Shown here one piece after another: positions 1 through 11,374 of a stretch of DNA of 64,000 nt; position 1 is the first letter of the stretch, and each line of letters opens with the position of its first letter. A model generated the notes under the pieces. That model did no database searches and had not been told where the DNA came from. It saw only the letters and a list, made by a program, of their open reading frames with translations. The DNA comes from Brenneria salicis ATCC 15712 = DSM 30166 (GTDB taxonomy: Bacteria; Pseudomonadota; Gammaproteobacteria; Enterobacterales; Enterobacteriaceae), in contig NZ_QNRY01000009.1 in assembly GCF_003315515.1 (NCBI RefSeq), positions 1-64,000 on the forward strand. Reading direction: 5' to 3'. Both the position numbers and the translations under genes were made by a program.

Positions 1-18
1 CAGATTGTCTGATTCAAT

Positions 19-30
19 TGTTAAAGAGCA
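19..30 (-). promoter_or_regulatory. boxA antitermination element of an rRNA operon leader
   Basis: Read on the minus strand this is TGCTCTTTAACA, the conserved boxA of enterobacterial rrn leaders, followed by the usual ATTG...CAGACAATCTG context. It lies downstream of rrn P1 and P2, so the 16S rRNA gene should begin just beyond the left edge. In E. coli boxA recruits NusB/NusE for rRNA antitermination. Neighbouring murI/btuB match the context of E. coli rrnB. The 16S gene itself is not in the window. Confidence 0.9.
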
Positions 31-67
31 GTGCGTACTGGCCTTAGCCACTAACGCGAGGTGGCGT

Positions 68-95
68 ATATTACGCTTTCCTCTTTCAGAGTCAA
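68..95 (-). promoter_or_regulatory. rrn P2 promoter
   Basis: On the minus strand TTGACT (90-95) and TAATAT (68-73) are separated by 16 bases, matching E. coli rrn P2 in sequence and in its position about 100 bp downstream of P1. Confidence 0.88.
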
Positions 96-165
96 GTGAT
101 TATTCCCCGACTCCCCACTCACCTCACAACCGCGCAAGCCGCTGTCGCCGGGTCAGTGGTGGCGC

Positions 166-193
166 ATTATAGGCACTTATCCGCCGCTGACAA
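166..193 (-). promoter_or_regulatory. rrn P1 promoter
   Basis: On the minus strand TTGTCA (188-193) and TATAAT (166-171) are separated by 16 bases and followed by GCGCC, as in E. coli rrnB P1. The A/T-rich run at about 200-240, between the promoter and the murI stop, is where an UP element would lie. Confidence 0.9.
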
Positions 194-244
194 GCGCTAA
201 ATGCAAAAAAAATATCGTTCGCCTACAATTTATCCATTAGCACG

Positions 245-1102
245 CTAAAGCAGCAGTTTTTCCAGTGAAAAGAAGCCATAACGCTGCAATATCGGCCAGA
301 GTGTGGCGACTTTAGGGGTAATCGTCAGGCAATACACCAAGTTTTTTTCTGATGAACAAGGTGAATTTTCAAGATTGCCGACCAGCCAGGCGGTTCTTCT
401 GGCAATCGCCGCACCAGAATCCACCAGCCGCGTCCCATCGGGTAACGCCCTTAGTAGTTCTTCTGCCAGCAACGGGAAATGGGTACATCCAAGAACAACC
501 GTATCCGGGGGCTCTGGCAAACGTAACCAAGGACGCAAAAGCTTTTGCAATTCGACCGTTGAGATCGTTTCCCCCTGCAACTTGGCTTCTGCCAATTCAA
601 CCAATTCTGACGAACCAAGTGACAATATCTGACAATCATTTGCAAAACGGGCGATAAGCTCGTGCGTGTAAGGACGTTGCACCGTTGCACGGGTCGCCAG
701 CAAACCAACGACACCATTACGCGTTAGTTTCGCTGCCGGTTTAACTGCGGGAACCACGCCTACGACAGGAAAAATAAAACGCTGACGTAAGGCGGGAAGA
801 GAAATGGTACTGGCGGTGTTACAGGCAATCACCACTAATGCCAACGGATGGCGCCGCTGAATAGCGGTAACAATCCCGACTACACGTTCAATAATAAACT
901 GCGGCGGCTTTTCACCGTAGGGAAACGCTTCATTATCAAATGCATATATATAGTGAAGATCCGGCAACAATTGCCGGATTTCCTCATAAACAGACAACCC
1001 GCCCACGCCGGAATCAAACACTAGAACCGTGGGACGGGATGGCAGGTCAGAAGATATAGCTTCCGGTGAGATAGTATTCTCGTCCTGCCGTTCGGTAGCC
1101 AT
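245..1102 (-). CDS. murI: Glutamate racemase
   Basis: Interconverts L- and D-glutamate in the cytosol, supplying D-Glu for peptidoglycan. The chosen start (MATERQDEN...) gives 285 residues, the E. coli length; a longer reading frame upstream is not needed. Catalytic cysteines are visible at about residue 94 (IACNTAS) and 206 (LGCTHFP), with the N-terminal DSGVGG motif. The start lies inside the 3' end of btuB (56-bp overlap), the same overlap as in E. coli, so the two are probably translated from one transcript. The rRNA operon promoter follows immediately downstream on the same strand. Confidence 0.97.
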   Translation of the reverse strand: MATERQDENTISPEAISSDLPSRPTVLVFDSGVGGLSVYEEIRQLLPDLHYIYAFDNEAFPYGEKPPQFIIERVVGIVTAIQRRHPLALVVIACNTASTISLPALRQRFIFPVVGVVPAVKPAAKLTRNGVVGLLATRATVQRPYTHELIARFANDCQILSLGSSELVELAEAKLQGETISTVELQKLLRPWLRLPEPPDTVVLGCTHFPLLAEELLRALPDGTRLVDSGAAIARRTAWLVGNLENSPCSSEKNLVYCLTITPKVATLWPILQRYGFFSLEKLLL

Positions 1103-2891
1103 ATGCCGTCTCATAATCTTTATCAAACAGGTTGGCGATTCTACCACGAACCGTCAGATGCGGGATGACCGGATATGACGCGGCGAGATCGACCGTACTG
1201 TAGCTTGGGAGGCGGCGTTGTTGAGAGTTAAACATATTTGGACTGTTATCGTACCGTTTACCGTTATATTGATAAGCGATATTCATATCGATATCAAACA
1301 GACTCCAATCAATCTGATACGAGGCTTTTTGCTTCGACCGGCGTGCCAAAATGGTATTATCCGAATCCCGTCGCGGATCTAGGTACTCCAATGTTAAGCG
1401 GTGACTAAATATGCCCGTATCAATGTTACCCGTCCACTCAACGCCTTTTATTGTCGCCTTATCCGTATTGAAATACTTATTAGTCACATAATCGTAATCT
1501 ATCAGGTTATCGATTTTGTTGCGGTAAGCGGATAAACGCCATGATAGTGGGCCCGTCAGCCCTTCCAGCCCGGCTTCCCATTGGGATGACTCTTCCGCTT
1601 TAATGCTATCATTGCCCCAGGTACCGTATATCTGACCGAACGCAGGAGCGAGAAATGCGGTGCCATAAGATATGATGACGCGATAATCCGGTATAAACGT
1701 CCAACCTGCGGCTGCCTGCCATGTGTTATGCCGATTATACTGGCTGCTATCGTCTGTACGTATCGCGCCTTCTAAAGTCACTTGCTCGAAATATTGTTGC
1801 TGAGCCGTGAGATAAAGTCCTGTATTTTCACGCATATGCCTTTGATTACTTGTGCCCGGTTTATTTTCTTCCCGACGCCAGTCAACCCCGGCACTAATCG
1901 AACCATTTATTATCGCCAGCGTATTGCCCCACAATAAGCTCCGCTGTGTGACTTCATTTAATGAATAACCTGGCACAAAGTTACCCTTGGCGGATTCGAA
2001 GTTATAATCTTTGTACGTCTGATAACTGCCAATCAGTTGCGAAGCTAAATCGTTATTCTGGAATCGCAGACCGCCGTCAAAATTTCGGCTGTACAGCTGT
2101 CGCTGATCGCTAAATCCCGCGGAAAGCTGATCATAATCGGTTTTATTCCCATAGCCATACGACCGCACAAAACCAGATACAGAATCATTGAATTTCTGTT
2201 CGATGCTTCCCCACAGAGCCTTGCTACGAAAACCGTCATTATCGTTATCGGCTGGAGCGGATGACGTGGAGTACACATTGAAACCCTGTGTTTCTTCAAA
2301 AGAGCCAGCTAAGCTTATCGCCGTATTGTCACTAATGTGCTGGCGTAGGCTGCCATCATAGATTTGATATTTATTCGAGCCAACGCCTGCCTCAAGTTTT
2401 CCGCCGTCAGTGCCTTGCTGAGTAATGATATTTATCACTCCGCCGATAGCCTCAGGGCCATAAACGGCGGAGCGCTGCCCACGGATATACTCGATACGTT
2501 GCACCAAAGACATCGGTATCTGATTAAAATCCACGCTGCCGGTAACGCCCGGCGACGCCATACGAATACCGTCAATCAAAACGAGTACATGGCTGGAATT
2601 TGTGCCACGAATGAACATCGACGCATTTTGTCCACGTCCGCCATTCTGCGCAATATCTACCCCAGGGAGTCTGCGCATCACATCAGTCAGGCTTTTAGCC
2701 TGCCAGCGCTCAATATCGTCACGGGTAACGATATCCATTGGGGCGAGAACGGAGGAAACAGGTTGAGGGAAACGATTTGCCGTCACCACCAGGTTATCAG
2801 AAGCGTCTTGAGGTGAATTATTGTCTTGCGCCCAGGCGGGAAAGGCCGCGACAGAAAGTACTGCCGACAGCAATATTTTGTTATTAGTCAT
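1047..2891 (-). CDS. btuB: Vitamin B12 outer-membrane TonB-dependent receptor
   Basis: Outer-membrane beta-barrel that takes up cobalamin using TonB energy. Starting at MTNNKILL gives 614 residues, the E. coli size, with a signal peptide ending ...FPAWA and a TonB box (DNLVVTA) at about residues 32-38. A plug domain follows, and the protein ends in the aromatic barrel terminus (YIF). An in-frame TTG five codons upstream is less likely. The 3' end overlaps murI. Expression should be set by the cobalamin riboswitch directly upstream. Confidence 0.96.
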   Translation of the reverse strand: MTNNKILLSAVLSVAAFPAWAQDNNSPQDASDNLVVTANRFPQPVSSVLAPMDIVTRDDIERWQAKSLTDVMRRLPGVDIAQNGGRGQNASMFIRGTNSSHVLVLIDGIRMASPGVTGSVDFNQIPMSLVQRIEYIRGQRSAVYGPEAIGGVINIITQQGTDGGKLEAGVGSNKYQIYDGSLRQHISDNTAISLAGSFEETQGFNVYSTSSAPADNDNDGFRSKALWGSIEQKFNDSVSGFVRSYGYGNKTDYDQLSAGFSDQRQLYSRNFDGGLRFQNNDLASQLIGSYQTYKDYNFESAKGNFVPGYSLNEVTQRSLLWGNTLAIINGSISAGVDWRREENKPGTSNQRHMRENTGLYLTAQQQYFEQVTLEGAIRTDDSSQYNRHNTWQAAAGWTFIPDYRVIISYGTAFLAPAFGQIYGTWGNDSIKAEESSQWEAGLEGLTGPLSWRLSAYRNKIDNLIDYDYVTNKYFNTDKATIKGVEWTGNIDTGIFSHRLTLEYLDPRRDSDNTILARRSKQKASYQIDWSLFDIDMNIAYQYNGKRYDNSPNMFNSQQRRLPSYSTVDLAASYPVIPHLTVRGRIANLFDKDYETAYGYRTAGREYYLTGSYIF

Positions 2892-2939
2892 GTCTTTAGC
2901 ATCCAAACCATATATAAGGATGCCGCATTACCACGATCG

Positions 2940-3165
2940 ATAGCACGCGATGGTCATGGTCATTGCGACGTATACCGGCAGGTCTTCGGGCTTGGGTGCC
3001 GTTGTTGCCATGATTCAAAATGAAGATATTCTTAATAATCATGGCGTAACAACAAAGAGCGATGACTTCCCATCTTTAAAAGACAGTGTCTGCATGAATG
3101 CTATCGCTCAGGCTTTCCCTTACCGCTGCGCGTCAGCCCCAGATTTACACTGGATTCCCTTTTAA
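2940..3165 (-). promoter_or_regulatory. Cobalamin riboswitch (btuB leader)
   Basis: On the minus strand a B12-box (AAGCCCGAAGACCTGCCGG, forward 2975-2993) lies about 85 bp before the btuB start. Near 3120-3162 is the aptamer core pattern GGGAATCCAGTG...AATCTGGGGCTG and GCGCAGCGGTAAGG. These match the AdoCbl riboswitch consensus and the long E. coli btuB leader. Binding of adenosylcobalamin is expected to block btuB translation. Boundaries are approximate. Small reading frames across this segment are therefore not taken as genes. Confidence 0.9.
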
Positions 3166-3330
3166 CTCTTGATACAAGGCCGGACGCACATGCTACGATC
3201 GCATATTGCAGATGTCTAGACTGCTATTTCATTACAGGATAATAATGTAACAAAACTGGACTTCCCGGCGGGATTCCCTACAATTTCCTGTCATTAAGCC
3301 CCCTTTAGACGCCGTTCGGACGAGAAAACC

Positions 3331-4434
3331 ATGACGCCAGAAATCCTGCCTATTGAACAATATGACGACCAGCTTGCACAAAAAACTGAACGTCTGCACG
3401 GGATGATGACTCCTTTCAATGCCCCTTCGCCTGCGGTTTTTCGCTCGCCAGTCAGTCACTATCGGATGCGTGCGGAATTCCGCATCTGGCATGACGGCGA
3501 CGAGCTCTATCACATCATGTTCGATCAACAGACCAAGCAGCGTATTCGGGTTGACCACTTTCCCGCGGCCAGTGAACTGATTAACCGTTTGATGCCCGTG
3601 CTGATCAGCACATTACAGCCAAATCCGATCCTGCGCCGCAAGCTGTTCCAGATTGATTATTTATCCACGCTGAGCGGTGAAGTGGCGGTATCGCTGCTCT
3701 ATCACCGCGCATTGGATGAAACATGGCAACAGCATGCCGGCGCGCTGCGCGATAGCCTGAACGCACAAGGCTTCCGCCTGCAACTTATTGGCCGTGCGAC
3801 GAAAACCAAAATTTGCCTCGATCGTGATTACGTTGACGAATGCCTGCCTGTCGCAGGTCGGGATATGATTTATCGTCAGGTAGAAAACAGTTTTACCCAG
3901 CCCAATGCCGTCATGAATATCCAGATGCTGGAATGGGCATTGGAAGCGACTCAAGGTTCAAAAGGGGATTTGCTGGAGCTTTATTGCGGCAACGGAAACT
4001 TTTCTCTGGCGCTGGCGCGAAATTTTGATCGGGTGCTGGCGACGGAAATCGCCAAGCCTTCCGTCGCGGCGGCGCAATATAACATTGCCGCCAATCTGGT
4101 TGATAACGTACAGATTATTCGCATGGCGGCGGAAGAGTTTACTCAGGCAATGCAAGGCGTGCGCAAATTTAATCGCCTGGAAGGTATCGATCTGACGAGC
4201 TATCAATGTGACACCATTTTCGTCGATCCGCCGCGCAGCGGGTTAGACGTTCAGACGCTCAAATTGGTGCAAGCCTACCCACGCATACTCTATATTTCCT
4301 GCAACCCGGAAACGCTGTGCCATAATCTGCAAACGCTGAACGAAACCCATCAAATTCGCCGGTTAGCGTTGTTTGACCAATTCCCTTATACCCATCACAT
4401 GGAATGCGGCGTGTTATTGGAAAAGCGTCGGTAA
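3331..4434 (+). CDS. trmA: tRNA (uracil-5-)-methyltransferase
   Basis: Methylates U54 of the tRNA T-loop (m5U54), using SAM. It is 367 residues, near-collinear with E. coli TrmA. Visible are the SAM-binding [15 protein letters not shown] at about 215-230, the conserved FVDPPRSG, and the catalytic cysteine motif YISCNPETL. The end retains the [12 protein letters not shown] motif. It is divergent from btuB, with the riboswitch region between them, and convergent with yijD. Confidence 0.97.
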   Translation: MTPEILPIEQYDDQLAQKTERLHGMMTPFNAPSPAVFRSPVSHYRMRAEFRIWHDGDELYHIMFDQQTKQRIRVDHFPAASELINRLMPVLISTLQPNPILRRKLFQIDYLSTLSGEVAVSLLYHRALDETWQQHAGALRDSLNAQGFRLQLIGRATKTKICLDRDYVDECLPVAGRDMIYRQVENSFTQPNAVMNIQMLEWALEATQGSKGDLLELYCGNGNFSLALARNFDRVLATEIAKPSVAAAQYNIAANLVDNVQIIRMAAEEFTQAMQGVRKFNRLEGIDLTSYQCDTIFVDPPRSGLDVQTLKLVQAYPRILYISCNPETLCHNLQTLNETHQIRRLALFDQFPYTHHMECGVLLEKRR

Positions 4435-4477
4435 TTCGTTGTACGCAGGTGGCGTCTGGCCGCCAGGCTTGATGTGC

Positions 4478-4852
4478 CTATGGCGTGTCGATCTCTTTGG
4501 CTGGCTTTCTGGCGCGCAATTTAAGACCAATCCAGAACACCAAGGCCACACAAAATAGAGAAGGAACAAAGTTTGAACCGATGTCCGGGTATTCAACGCG
4601 GACAATCGCGCTGTAGATCAGCAGACCAAGCAGAAAACAGGCGGCGACCAGCATCGGCATGCCTTCTTGCATACTGTGATTCATATAGCGCTGGTGCAAA
4701 CAGTAAACAGATAAAACCAGCGCAATTAGAGGGAAGATGGAAAAGGGCACTATCGCGCTGAATAACGCCGCAAACGATCCATTAACCGACAGGCCAGCGA
4801 CTAACGCTAGGAGCAGCGTGCCTTTTTCTTGCTGAGGTTGTTGTTCCGTCAT
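4478..4852 (-). CDS. yijD: Inner-membrane protein YijD (DUF1422)
   Basis: Small integral membrane protein of unknown function, 124 residues from the ATG preceded by GGGAG at a five-base spacing. Four hydrophobic segments are apparent (e.g. [53 protein letters not shown]). The [12 protein letters not shown] motif is shared with E. coli YijD. It follows fabR by 32 bp on the same strand, so fabR-yijD is probably an operon as in E. coli. Confidence 0.92.
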   Translation of the reverse strand: MTEQQPQQEKGTLLLALVAGLSVNGSFAALFSAIVPFSIFPLIALVLSVYCLHQRYMNHSMQEGMPMLVAACFLLGLLIYSAIVRVEYPDIGSNFVPSLFCVALVFWIGLKLRARKPAKEIDTP

Positions 4853-4884
4853 GGTTTCTCCCTTCTCATGTTTATAGGTGATAC

Positions 4885-5514
4885 TCACGAAGCTCTGGCG
4901 CTATTGTCCTGTTCCTTTCTGTACCAATAATAGGCGCCTTTGGAAATAATCCGCAGTTGCAGCACCAGGCGTTCTTCCAGTTGTCTACGCTGCTCCAGAT
5001 CGACATCCAATGCTTCCGCCCCGGCGCTGAAAACAATGGTAACCATTGCTTCTGACTGCGCCTCCGCAAAACTGCGGGGAATGTGATTTTCGACTTCCAG
5101 ATAATCCGCCAGTTCTGCGATGAAATGCTGGATCTCCCGTGCGACAGCCGCACGAAACGCGGCGGACGTCCCTGATCGCTCGCGTAATAACAATCTGAAA
5201 GCGTTAGGGTTATTGCCAATAAACTCCATAAAGGTGGAGACAGAGGTTCTGATGACGCTGCCGCTTTTGGCGATACGTTGCCGGGCCTGACGCATTAACT
5301 GACGCAGCATCAGCCCGCTTTCATCCACCATCGTGAGCCCCAATTCATCCACGTCACGAAAATGGCGATAGAATGAGGTTGGAGCAATGCCCGCTTCACG
5401 CGCGACTTCACGCAAGCTTAGGCTGGCGAAGCTGCGTTCAGCGCTTAATTGGCTAAACGCCGCCTCAATCAGGGAACGACGCGTCCGTTCTTTTTGTTGT
5501 GCTCTGACACCCAT
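4885..5514 (-). CDS. fabR: TetR-family repressor of unsaturated fatty acid synthesis FabR
   Basis: DNA-binding repressor of fabA/fabB in E. coli, sensing the unsaturated/saturated acyl balance. Starting at [13 protein letters not shown] gives 209 residues. The N-terminal helix-turn-helix ([20 protein letters not shown], about 36-55) is nearly identical to E. coli FabR. An upstream in-frame extension of 25 codons looks non-coding. It is divergent from sthA and cotranscribed with yijD. Confidence 0.96.
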   Translation of the reverse strand: MGVRAQQKERTRRSLIEAAFSQLSAERSFASLSLREVAREAGIAPTSFYRHFRDVDELGLTMVDESGLMLRQLMRQARQRIAKSGSVIRTSVSTFMEFIGNNPNAFRLLLRERSGTSAAFRAAVAREIQHFIAELADYLEVENHIPRSFAEAQSEAMVTIVFSAGAEALDVDLEQRRQLEERLVLQLRIISKGAYYWYRKEQDNSARAS

Positions 5515-5708
5515 TATCCTGCCCAAATCATCTGCTCTCCTGTTCAGAAAAGCACTATAGCAAAATTTAATCTCAGCATACTGAGACAAAGTTTGTCATA
5601 TTAAAAATGTGACCGTCGTTTTCCATGGCAAAACAGGGATGATTGGGTTCTTTCTCCGTCAATGTTACAATCGCGTTATTGTTTTGTATAAAACAGGTTG
5701 AGCCTACC

Positions 5709-7115
5709 ATGACCATATCAAAGCAGTTCGATTATGATGCGATAGTAATCGGTTCAGGCCCCGGTGGTGAAGGCGCCGCAATGGGATTATCCAAACAGGG
5801 CGCCAAAATTGCCGTGATCGAACGGCACTATAATGTTGGCGGCGGTTGTACCCATTGGGGAACAATTCCGTCAAAAGCCCTGCGTCATGCCGTCAGCCGT
5901 ATTATCGAATTCAATCAAAACCCGTTGTATAGTGATAACTCCCGCATTATCAGTTCCTCTTTCTCTGATATTCTGCGCCACGCTGATAGCGTCATTGGCC
6001 AGCAAACGCGGATGCGTCAGGGATTTTATGAAAGAAATCAGTGCGAACTCTTCTCTGGCGAAGCACGATTTATTGATCCGCACACTATCGCCGTCCACTA
6101 TCCGGACGATACGCATGACACGCTGACTGCCGCACACATCATCATCGCCACAGGCTCCCGCCCTTATCATCCAACGGAAGTGGATTTCGCCCATCCGCGT
6201 ATTTACGACAGCGATTCCATCCTGCAACTGGATCATGAACCGAAGCACGTCATTATCTACGGCGCTGGCGTTATTGGTTGCGAGTATGCCTCCATTTTCC
6301 GCGGATTGAACGTCAAGGTTGACTTGATCAACACCCGCGATCGTTTGCTGGCGTTTCTCGATCAGGAGATGTCGGATGCCTTGTCTTATCACTTCTGGAA
6401 CAGCGGCGTGGTTATCCGCCATAACGAAGAGTTTGAAAGCATTGAAGGCGTGCCTGACGGCGTGATCGTCAATCTGAAATCCGGCAAGAAGATGAAAGCC
6501 GATTGTCTGCTCTATGCCAATGGTCGTACCGGCAATACTGAAACGCTGGGATTGGAAACCATCGGTCTGAGCACCGATAGCCGTGGGCAGATTAAGGTCA
6601 ACAACATGTATCAGACTGGTCTGGCGCACATTTATGCCGTGGGTGATGTCATCGGCTACCCCAGTTTGGCTTCAGCGGCTTACGATCAGGGACGCATTGC
6701 CGCCCAAGCCATCACCAAAGGCGATGCGACCGCCCATCTGATTGAAGATATTCCTACCGGAATTTACACCATTCCTGAAATCAGTTCGGTGGGTAAAACC
6801 GAACAGCAACTCACGGCGATGAAAGTGCCTTACGAGGTGGGAAGAGCGCAGTTCAAGCATCTTGCCCGCGCGCAAATCGTAGGAATGAATGTAGGCAGCC
6901 TGAAAATTCTGTTCCATCGTGAAACCAAACAGATTCTGGGTATCCACTGTTTTGGCGAGCGCGCGGCGGAGATTATCCATATCGGCCAAGCCATCATGGA
7001 GCAAAAAGGCGAAGGTAATACTATCGAGTATTTCGTTAATACCACCTTCAATTACCCAACGATGGCGGAAGCCTTTCGGGTCGCGGCTTTAAATGGTTTA
7101 AACCGTCTGTTTTGA
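5709..7115 (+). CDS. sthA: Soluble pyridine nucleotide transhydrogenase
   Basis: FAD flavoprotein transferring hydride between NADPH and NAD+. The ATG at 5709 gives 468 residues starting [13 protein letters not shown]; the frame extends 22 codons upstream without family support. It has the N-terminal FAD motif [10 protein letters not shown] and a central NAD(P) motif ([12 protein letters not shown]). The redox-disulfide region reads [13 protein letters not shown], with a single cysteine, as expected for STH rather than for disulfide reductases. Its 3' end overlaps oxyR (convergent) by 18 bp. Confidence 0.96.
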   Translation: MTISKQFDYDAIVIGSGPGGEGAAMGLSKQGAKIAVIERHYNVGGGCTHWGTIPSKALRHAVSRIIEFNQNPLYSDNSRIISSSFSDILRHADSVIGQQTRMRQGFYERNQCELFSGEARFIDPHTIAVHYPDDTHDTLTAAHIIIATGSRPYHPTEVDFAHPRIYDSDSILQLDHEPKHVIIYGAGVIGCEYASIFRGLNVKVDLINTRDRLLAFLDQEMSDALSYHFWNSGVVIRHNEEFESIEGVPDGVIVNLKSGKKMKADCLLYANGRTGNTETLGLETIGLSTDSRGQIKVNNMYQTGLAHIYAVGDVIGYPSLASAAYDQGRIAAQAITKGDATAHLIEDIPTGIYTIPEISSVGKTEQQLTAMKVPYEVGRAQFKHLARAQIVGMNVGSLKILFHRETKQILGIHCFGERAAEIIHIGQAIMEQKGEGNTIEYFVNTTFNYPTMAEAFRVAALNGLNRLF

Positions 7116-8015
7116 CAGGTTTTCCATATAATCCTGCATATGCTCGCGGATGGTATCGGCTAGTTGTTCATAACGTCCGCGCAGCGGTGAACCTGGGCGG
7201 TAAACGAGTGCGATGGTGCGCTTTGGCTCCGGTTTGTAGCAGGTCAAATAACAAACACCATCGCGCTCTCGCTCATTCGGCACCGCCAGCGACGGCAGCA
7301 ACGTGATCCCGCTGCCCGCCGCCACCATATTACGCAACGTTTCCAGACTGGTCGCCCGGAAATGCGTATCTTCATCCGCCCCAGCCTGAAAGCAGAATCC
7401 CATCGCCTGATCGCGCAGACAGTGCCCGTCCTCCAGCATCAGCAACTTCTCACCAGCCAGATCAGACATGGCGACCCGCTCACGATTCGCCCACGGATGA
7501 TCCTGATAAATCGCCAGTTTCATTGGTTCGTCAAATAAAGGTACTTCGATAAAGGCTTCAGACTCTTTCACCATGGCCAATATAGCGCAATCCAGTTTGC
7601 CGCTATCCAGTTGTGCTAACAGTTGGTGGGTTTGCGCTTCATGCAGGTACATTTCGAGCTTGGGAAATGTGTGGTGCAACATCGGGATGATTTGCGGCAA
7701 CAGATAAGGCCCCAGCGTCGGGATTAAACCGATATGCAAAGGACCTGACATCGTTTCCCCTTGCTGGCTTGCCATTTCTTTCAATACCTTTACTTCACGT
7801 AGAACGGTTCGCGCCTGTTCGACTAATAGTAGCCCTGCCTGGGTAAACAATACCTTCCGACTGGTTCGCTCCAGCAGCATGACGCCGAGTTCACCTTCAA
7901 GCTTACGAATTTGTCCACTGAGTGTTGGCTGACTAACGTGGCAAGAGTCCGCAGCGCGCCGAAAATGGCGATGCTCCGCCAGCGCTACAAGATACTCTAA
8001 ATCCCGAATATTCAT
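7098..8015 (-). CDS. oxyR: Hydrogen-peroxide-sensing LysR-type regulator OxyR
   Basis: Activates peroxide-defence genes when oxidised. It is 305 residues, identical in length to E. coli. The N-terminal LysR helix-turn-helix is at about 18-40, and the redox pair Cys199/Cys208 is seen in the context [11 protein letters not shown]. The 3' end overlaps sthA by 18 bp on the other strand, so antisense effects are possible. Upstream lies a 399-bp intergenic region with repeated ATAG motifs. Confidence 0.97.
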   Translation of the reverse strand: MNIRDLEYLVALAEHRHFRRAADSCHVSQPTLSGQIRKLEGELGVMLLERTSRKVLFTQAGLLLVEQARTVLREVKVLKEMASQQGETMSGPLHIGLIPTLGPYLLPQIIPMLHHTFPKLEMYLHEAQTHQLLAQLDSGKLDCAILAMVKESEAFIEVPLFDEPMKLAIYQDHPWANRERVAMSDLAGEKLLMLEDGHCLRDQAMGFCFQAGADEDTHFRATSLETLRNMVAAGSGITLLPSLAVPNERERDGVCYLTCYKPEPKRTIALVYRPGSPLRGRYEQLADTIREHMQDYMENLSKQTV

Positions 8016-8414
8016 TTATTATTCTCCTTATCATGATAGCAAATGGCGATAGATAGCATAGCAATGAACGTTCTTTCCTATCAACAGACAAATAAATAAT
8101 ATCGCTCATCGCAACGTACCCGTTTATTTCTTCATAAATAAAACAATTTCATCATTACGAGGTTAAGCCATATTTACCAGAGGCTTTTATACCAACTTGC
8201 CTCGCTATAATGAGCCAGCTAATGTATTCAAGCAATTGACGTTTATAGCATTTTGTGCCTTTCGTGCATGATCCTCTTGTTAAGAACGTCAGGAAAGCAG
8301 ATCAACACGCCGATAACGTCATTGCGGACGGTGATCGCGCGTTGACTAACGGCATGAATATTGGCGGGAAATATCGAACGGGGATTGGAGCATCGTGTGT
8401 CTTGAGTGAATCAC
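8016..8414. other. oxyR-metF intergenic region, no gene supported
   Basis: This 399-bp gap carries several ATAG-type words close to the oxyR start (about 8036-8085), which could be OxyR autoregulatory half-sites, although no full consensus could be aligned. In E. coli the divergent oxyS sRNA lies here. No OxyS-like sequence or following terminator is visible, so I do not annotate it. A roughly 56-codon frame on the plus strand (about 8245-8414) has no ribosome-binding site and is not called. Confidence 0.5.
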
Positions 8415-9377
<963 letters not shown>

Positions 9378-9530
9378 ATATAGAAAATGACGTAATCTAC
9401 TTTAAGAGTCAACGCTTTTAACAAGCTTATGCGGTGATGATTACTCAAGCCACATGAAGAAAATTCATCATGCGGTTCTGTGATCTTACTTAGCAACAGT
9501 AGATAGCGCTTTAAACGAGATTGCTTTCTT

Positions 9531-9562
9531 AAAACAGTTCAGCAGCCTGTAAGGGCTGCTGA
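9531..9562 (-). terminator. Intrinsic terminator of the mcc operon
   Basis: An inverted repeat CAGCAGCC / GGCTGCTG (extendable by one pair) with a six-base loop at 9539-9562 is followed on the minus strand by a short T run (9531-9534). It sits 31 bp past the mccE stop, marking the operon end. Confidence 0.8.
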
Positions 9563-9592
9563 GGAATGAATACTACTTAACTGGATATGTGG

Positions 9593-11374
9593 TTAGTTTT
9601 TTGGTGCATCCGATGCTATCCAACTATAGATGTTTTGATCGTGAAAGTGTCCATTCAAGTACTCAGCCTCTCTGAGTTTACCCTCCAGTTCAAACCCGCA
9701 ACGCTTAGCAACCTCATTGCTTTTGATGTTATCGACCGAGCATTTTATTACGAAACGTTTAATCATATTTTTCGTTGTATAATAATGGAGCAGAACCTTA
9801 ATAGACTTAGTGATGATCCCATTTCCTTCAACTCTCATATCGAGCCAGTAACCGATATAAGCGGTTTTATTCGCTTTGTCGATACTATTGAATGAAAGTA
9901 AACCGACCGGCTCATCATTAAATAAAATAACATATGTTTTACCTTCGTCTTTTTGATGGGCGAGGTAGCACGCGTCAAGAAACCTGGCTTCATCACTTTC
10001 ATGATTCATGTAGTTTGGCCATGCCATATACTCGCTGAAATGCTTTCTATTATGGTTCACAATCTCATACAAAGCGGGTGAAAAACGAGAAGAGGGCGTT
10101 ACCAGCCTGATGAAGTCATCTACGCGAATATTTTCATCATTGTGCAACAGATCCCGGTATGCAGGCGGAAGCGCTGGCGAGGCTACCCTTGCAGTCACTA
10201 TTCTTTTATTCAGCAATGCGTAAACGGGGGGCTTTATGCGTGTCCATTCGTTAGCGGTTTGCATATCATATGCACCACAGCCGCGTATCATGAAAGACTG
10301 TCCTTCTCTAAGGCCGTAACGTCCTTTTGGATAAAGGCAGTCGTTCTCAAAGCAATTAAAGCCAGCCAGTATCTGTTCATCATCGCGTTGCACTCCATCT
10401 GAACTGTCCAACAGCGTGAGAGAATGATGCCAGTTATGTATTGAGGGCAGCCAGTTGATACCGAGATTGGTCTGGAATACCTGCGCATCATAACGTTGCT
10501 TAAAGCTTAAAGTTTTTCCAACCGCATAGCCGTTATCTTCGCTCAGGTACCGACCGGGTTCAAATATCAGCTTCCATTTTTCAGGAAGACTCGGATTGTA
10601 GATGACGAGGGTGTCAAAAATGCGGCGTAAAAAAACTTCAGGCTCACAGGTTTCAGCATTGACATCAGATGAAAAAGAGTCAGCAGGGAAACCACTTCCC
10701 ATATCAAGATGACCACCCTTAGGCATATTCTTAACAAGAAAGGGAAGCCAATCATTTAGGTTATCTGTGATCTTCTGCGGTGACTCTAAATTTGACCCCA
10801 CATGCAAATGAAAACCCTTTAGATAAAGATGGGGCGAGCTGATTAATAAGGGCAGAATTTTGTGATAATACTCTTCAGCGGTAACGCCAAAGCGGGAGCG
10901 CTGGCCTTCGCGGTAATAATGCGAGATTCTGACACCCACGCCGTAGCACTGGTCCCGGTGAGCGGCAAGTTCTGCTAGCTCGTGTAGTTCGCGGGCACTA
11001 TCGACATGAATAAGAGCACCTTTATCTAACGCGAAGGACAGATCCTCCACGTTTTTATAGGGACCATCCAATATGATGCGATCCCCAGAGAAGCCCGCCG
11101 CTTCAGCCAACCGGAATTCATCTACAGAGCAGACCTCCGCGTTAAGATCTTCTTGGGCCATCAGTCGTGTAAACAGGCCCAGGGAGCATGACTTTAAAGA
11201 CACAGCAATGTCGACGTCCGAAAAATACTTTTTGCTGACAGCCTTCATATCGTTAACTTTTGTCAGCACGGCGTCGACATCAAAAAGGAAAAAAGGCTGG
11301 TTGGCGTGTTCCGGTCGTGCAGCAATCTCTTTTGCAGCCTGAATAATATTTTCTGGAACTATTTTTTGCGCCAT
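9593..11374 (-). CDS. mccE: MccE-like bifunctional PLP decarboxylase / GNAT acetyltransferase
   Basis: 593 residues in two parts. About 1-400 is a group-IV (alanine-racemase-fold) PLP decarboxylase: presumed PLP lysine K61 (AVSLKSCS), GFHLHVGSN, IFEPGRY and the CGAYDM motif. About 430-590 is a GNAT acetyltransferase of RimJ/RimL type (AYIGYWLDMRVEGNGIITKS, VAKRCGFELEGKLREAEYLNG). In E. coli microcin C the first half decarboxylates the aminocarboxypropyl group to aminopropyl. The second half acetylates processed microcin and gives self-immunity. The start overlaps the mccD stop by 16 bp, so translation is probably coupled. It is the last gene of the operon. Confidence 0.9.
   Translation of the reverse strand: MAQKIVPENIIQAAKEIAARPEHANQPFFLFDVDAVLTKVNDMKAVSKKYFSDVDIAVSLKSCSLGLFTRLMAQEDLNAEVCSVDEFRLAEAAGFSGDRIILDGPYKNVEDLSFALDKGALIHVDSARELHELAELAAHRDQCYGVGVRISHYYREGQRSRFGVTAEEYYHKILPLLISSPHLYLKGFHLHVGSNLESPQKITDNLNDWLPFLVKNMPKGGHLDMGSGFPADSFSSDVNAETCEPEVFLRRIFDTLVIYNPSLPEKWKLIFEPGRYLSEDNGYAVGKTLSFKQRYDAQVFQTNLGINWLPSIHNWHHSLTLLDSSDGVQRDDEQILAGFNCFENDCLYPKGRYGLREGQSFMIRGCGAYDMQTANEWTRIKPPVYALLNKRIVTARVASPALPPAYRDLLHNDENIRVDDFIRLVTPSSRFSPALYEIVNHNRKHFSEYMAWPNYMNHESDEARFLDACYLAHQKDEGKTYVILFNDEPVGLLSFNSIDKANKTAYIGYWLDMRVEGNGIITKSIKVLLHYYTTKNMIKRFVIKCSVDNIKSNEVAKRCGFELEGKLREAEYLNGHFHDQNIYSWIASDAPKN

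Noticed and set aside
2826..3165. Two plus-strand frames opposite the btuB leader
   Set aside because: The segment is explained by the cobalamin riboswitch and its B12-box.
8016..8170. Possible OxyS sRNA divergent from oxyR
   Set aside because: No similarity to E. coli OxyS and no intrinsic terminator on the plus strand.
8245..8414. Open plus-strand frame of about 56 codons before metF's stop
   Set aside because: No ribosome-binding site, no recognisable domain, and a length that is not rare by chance.
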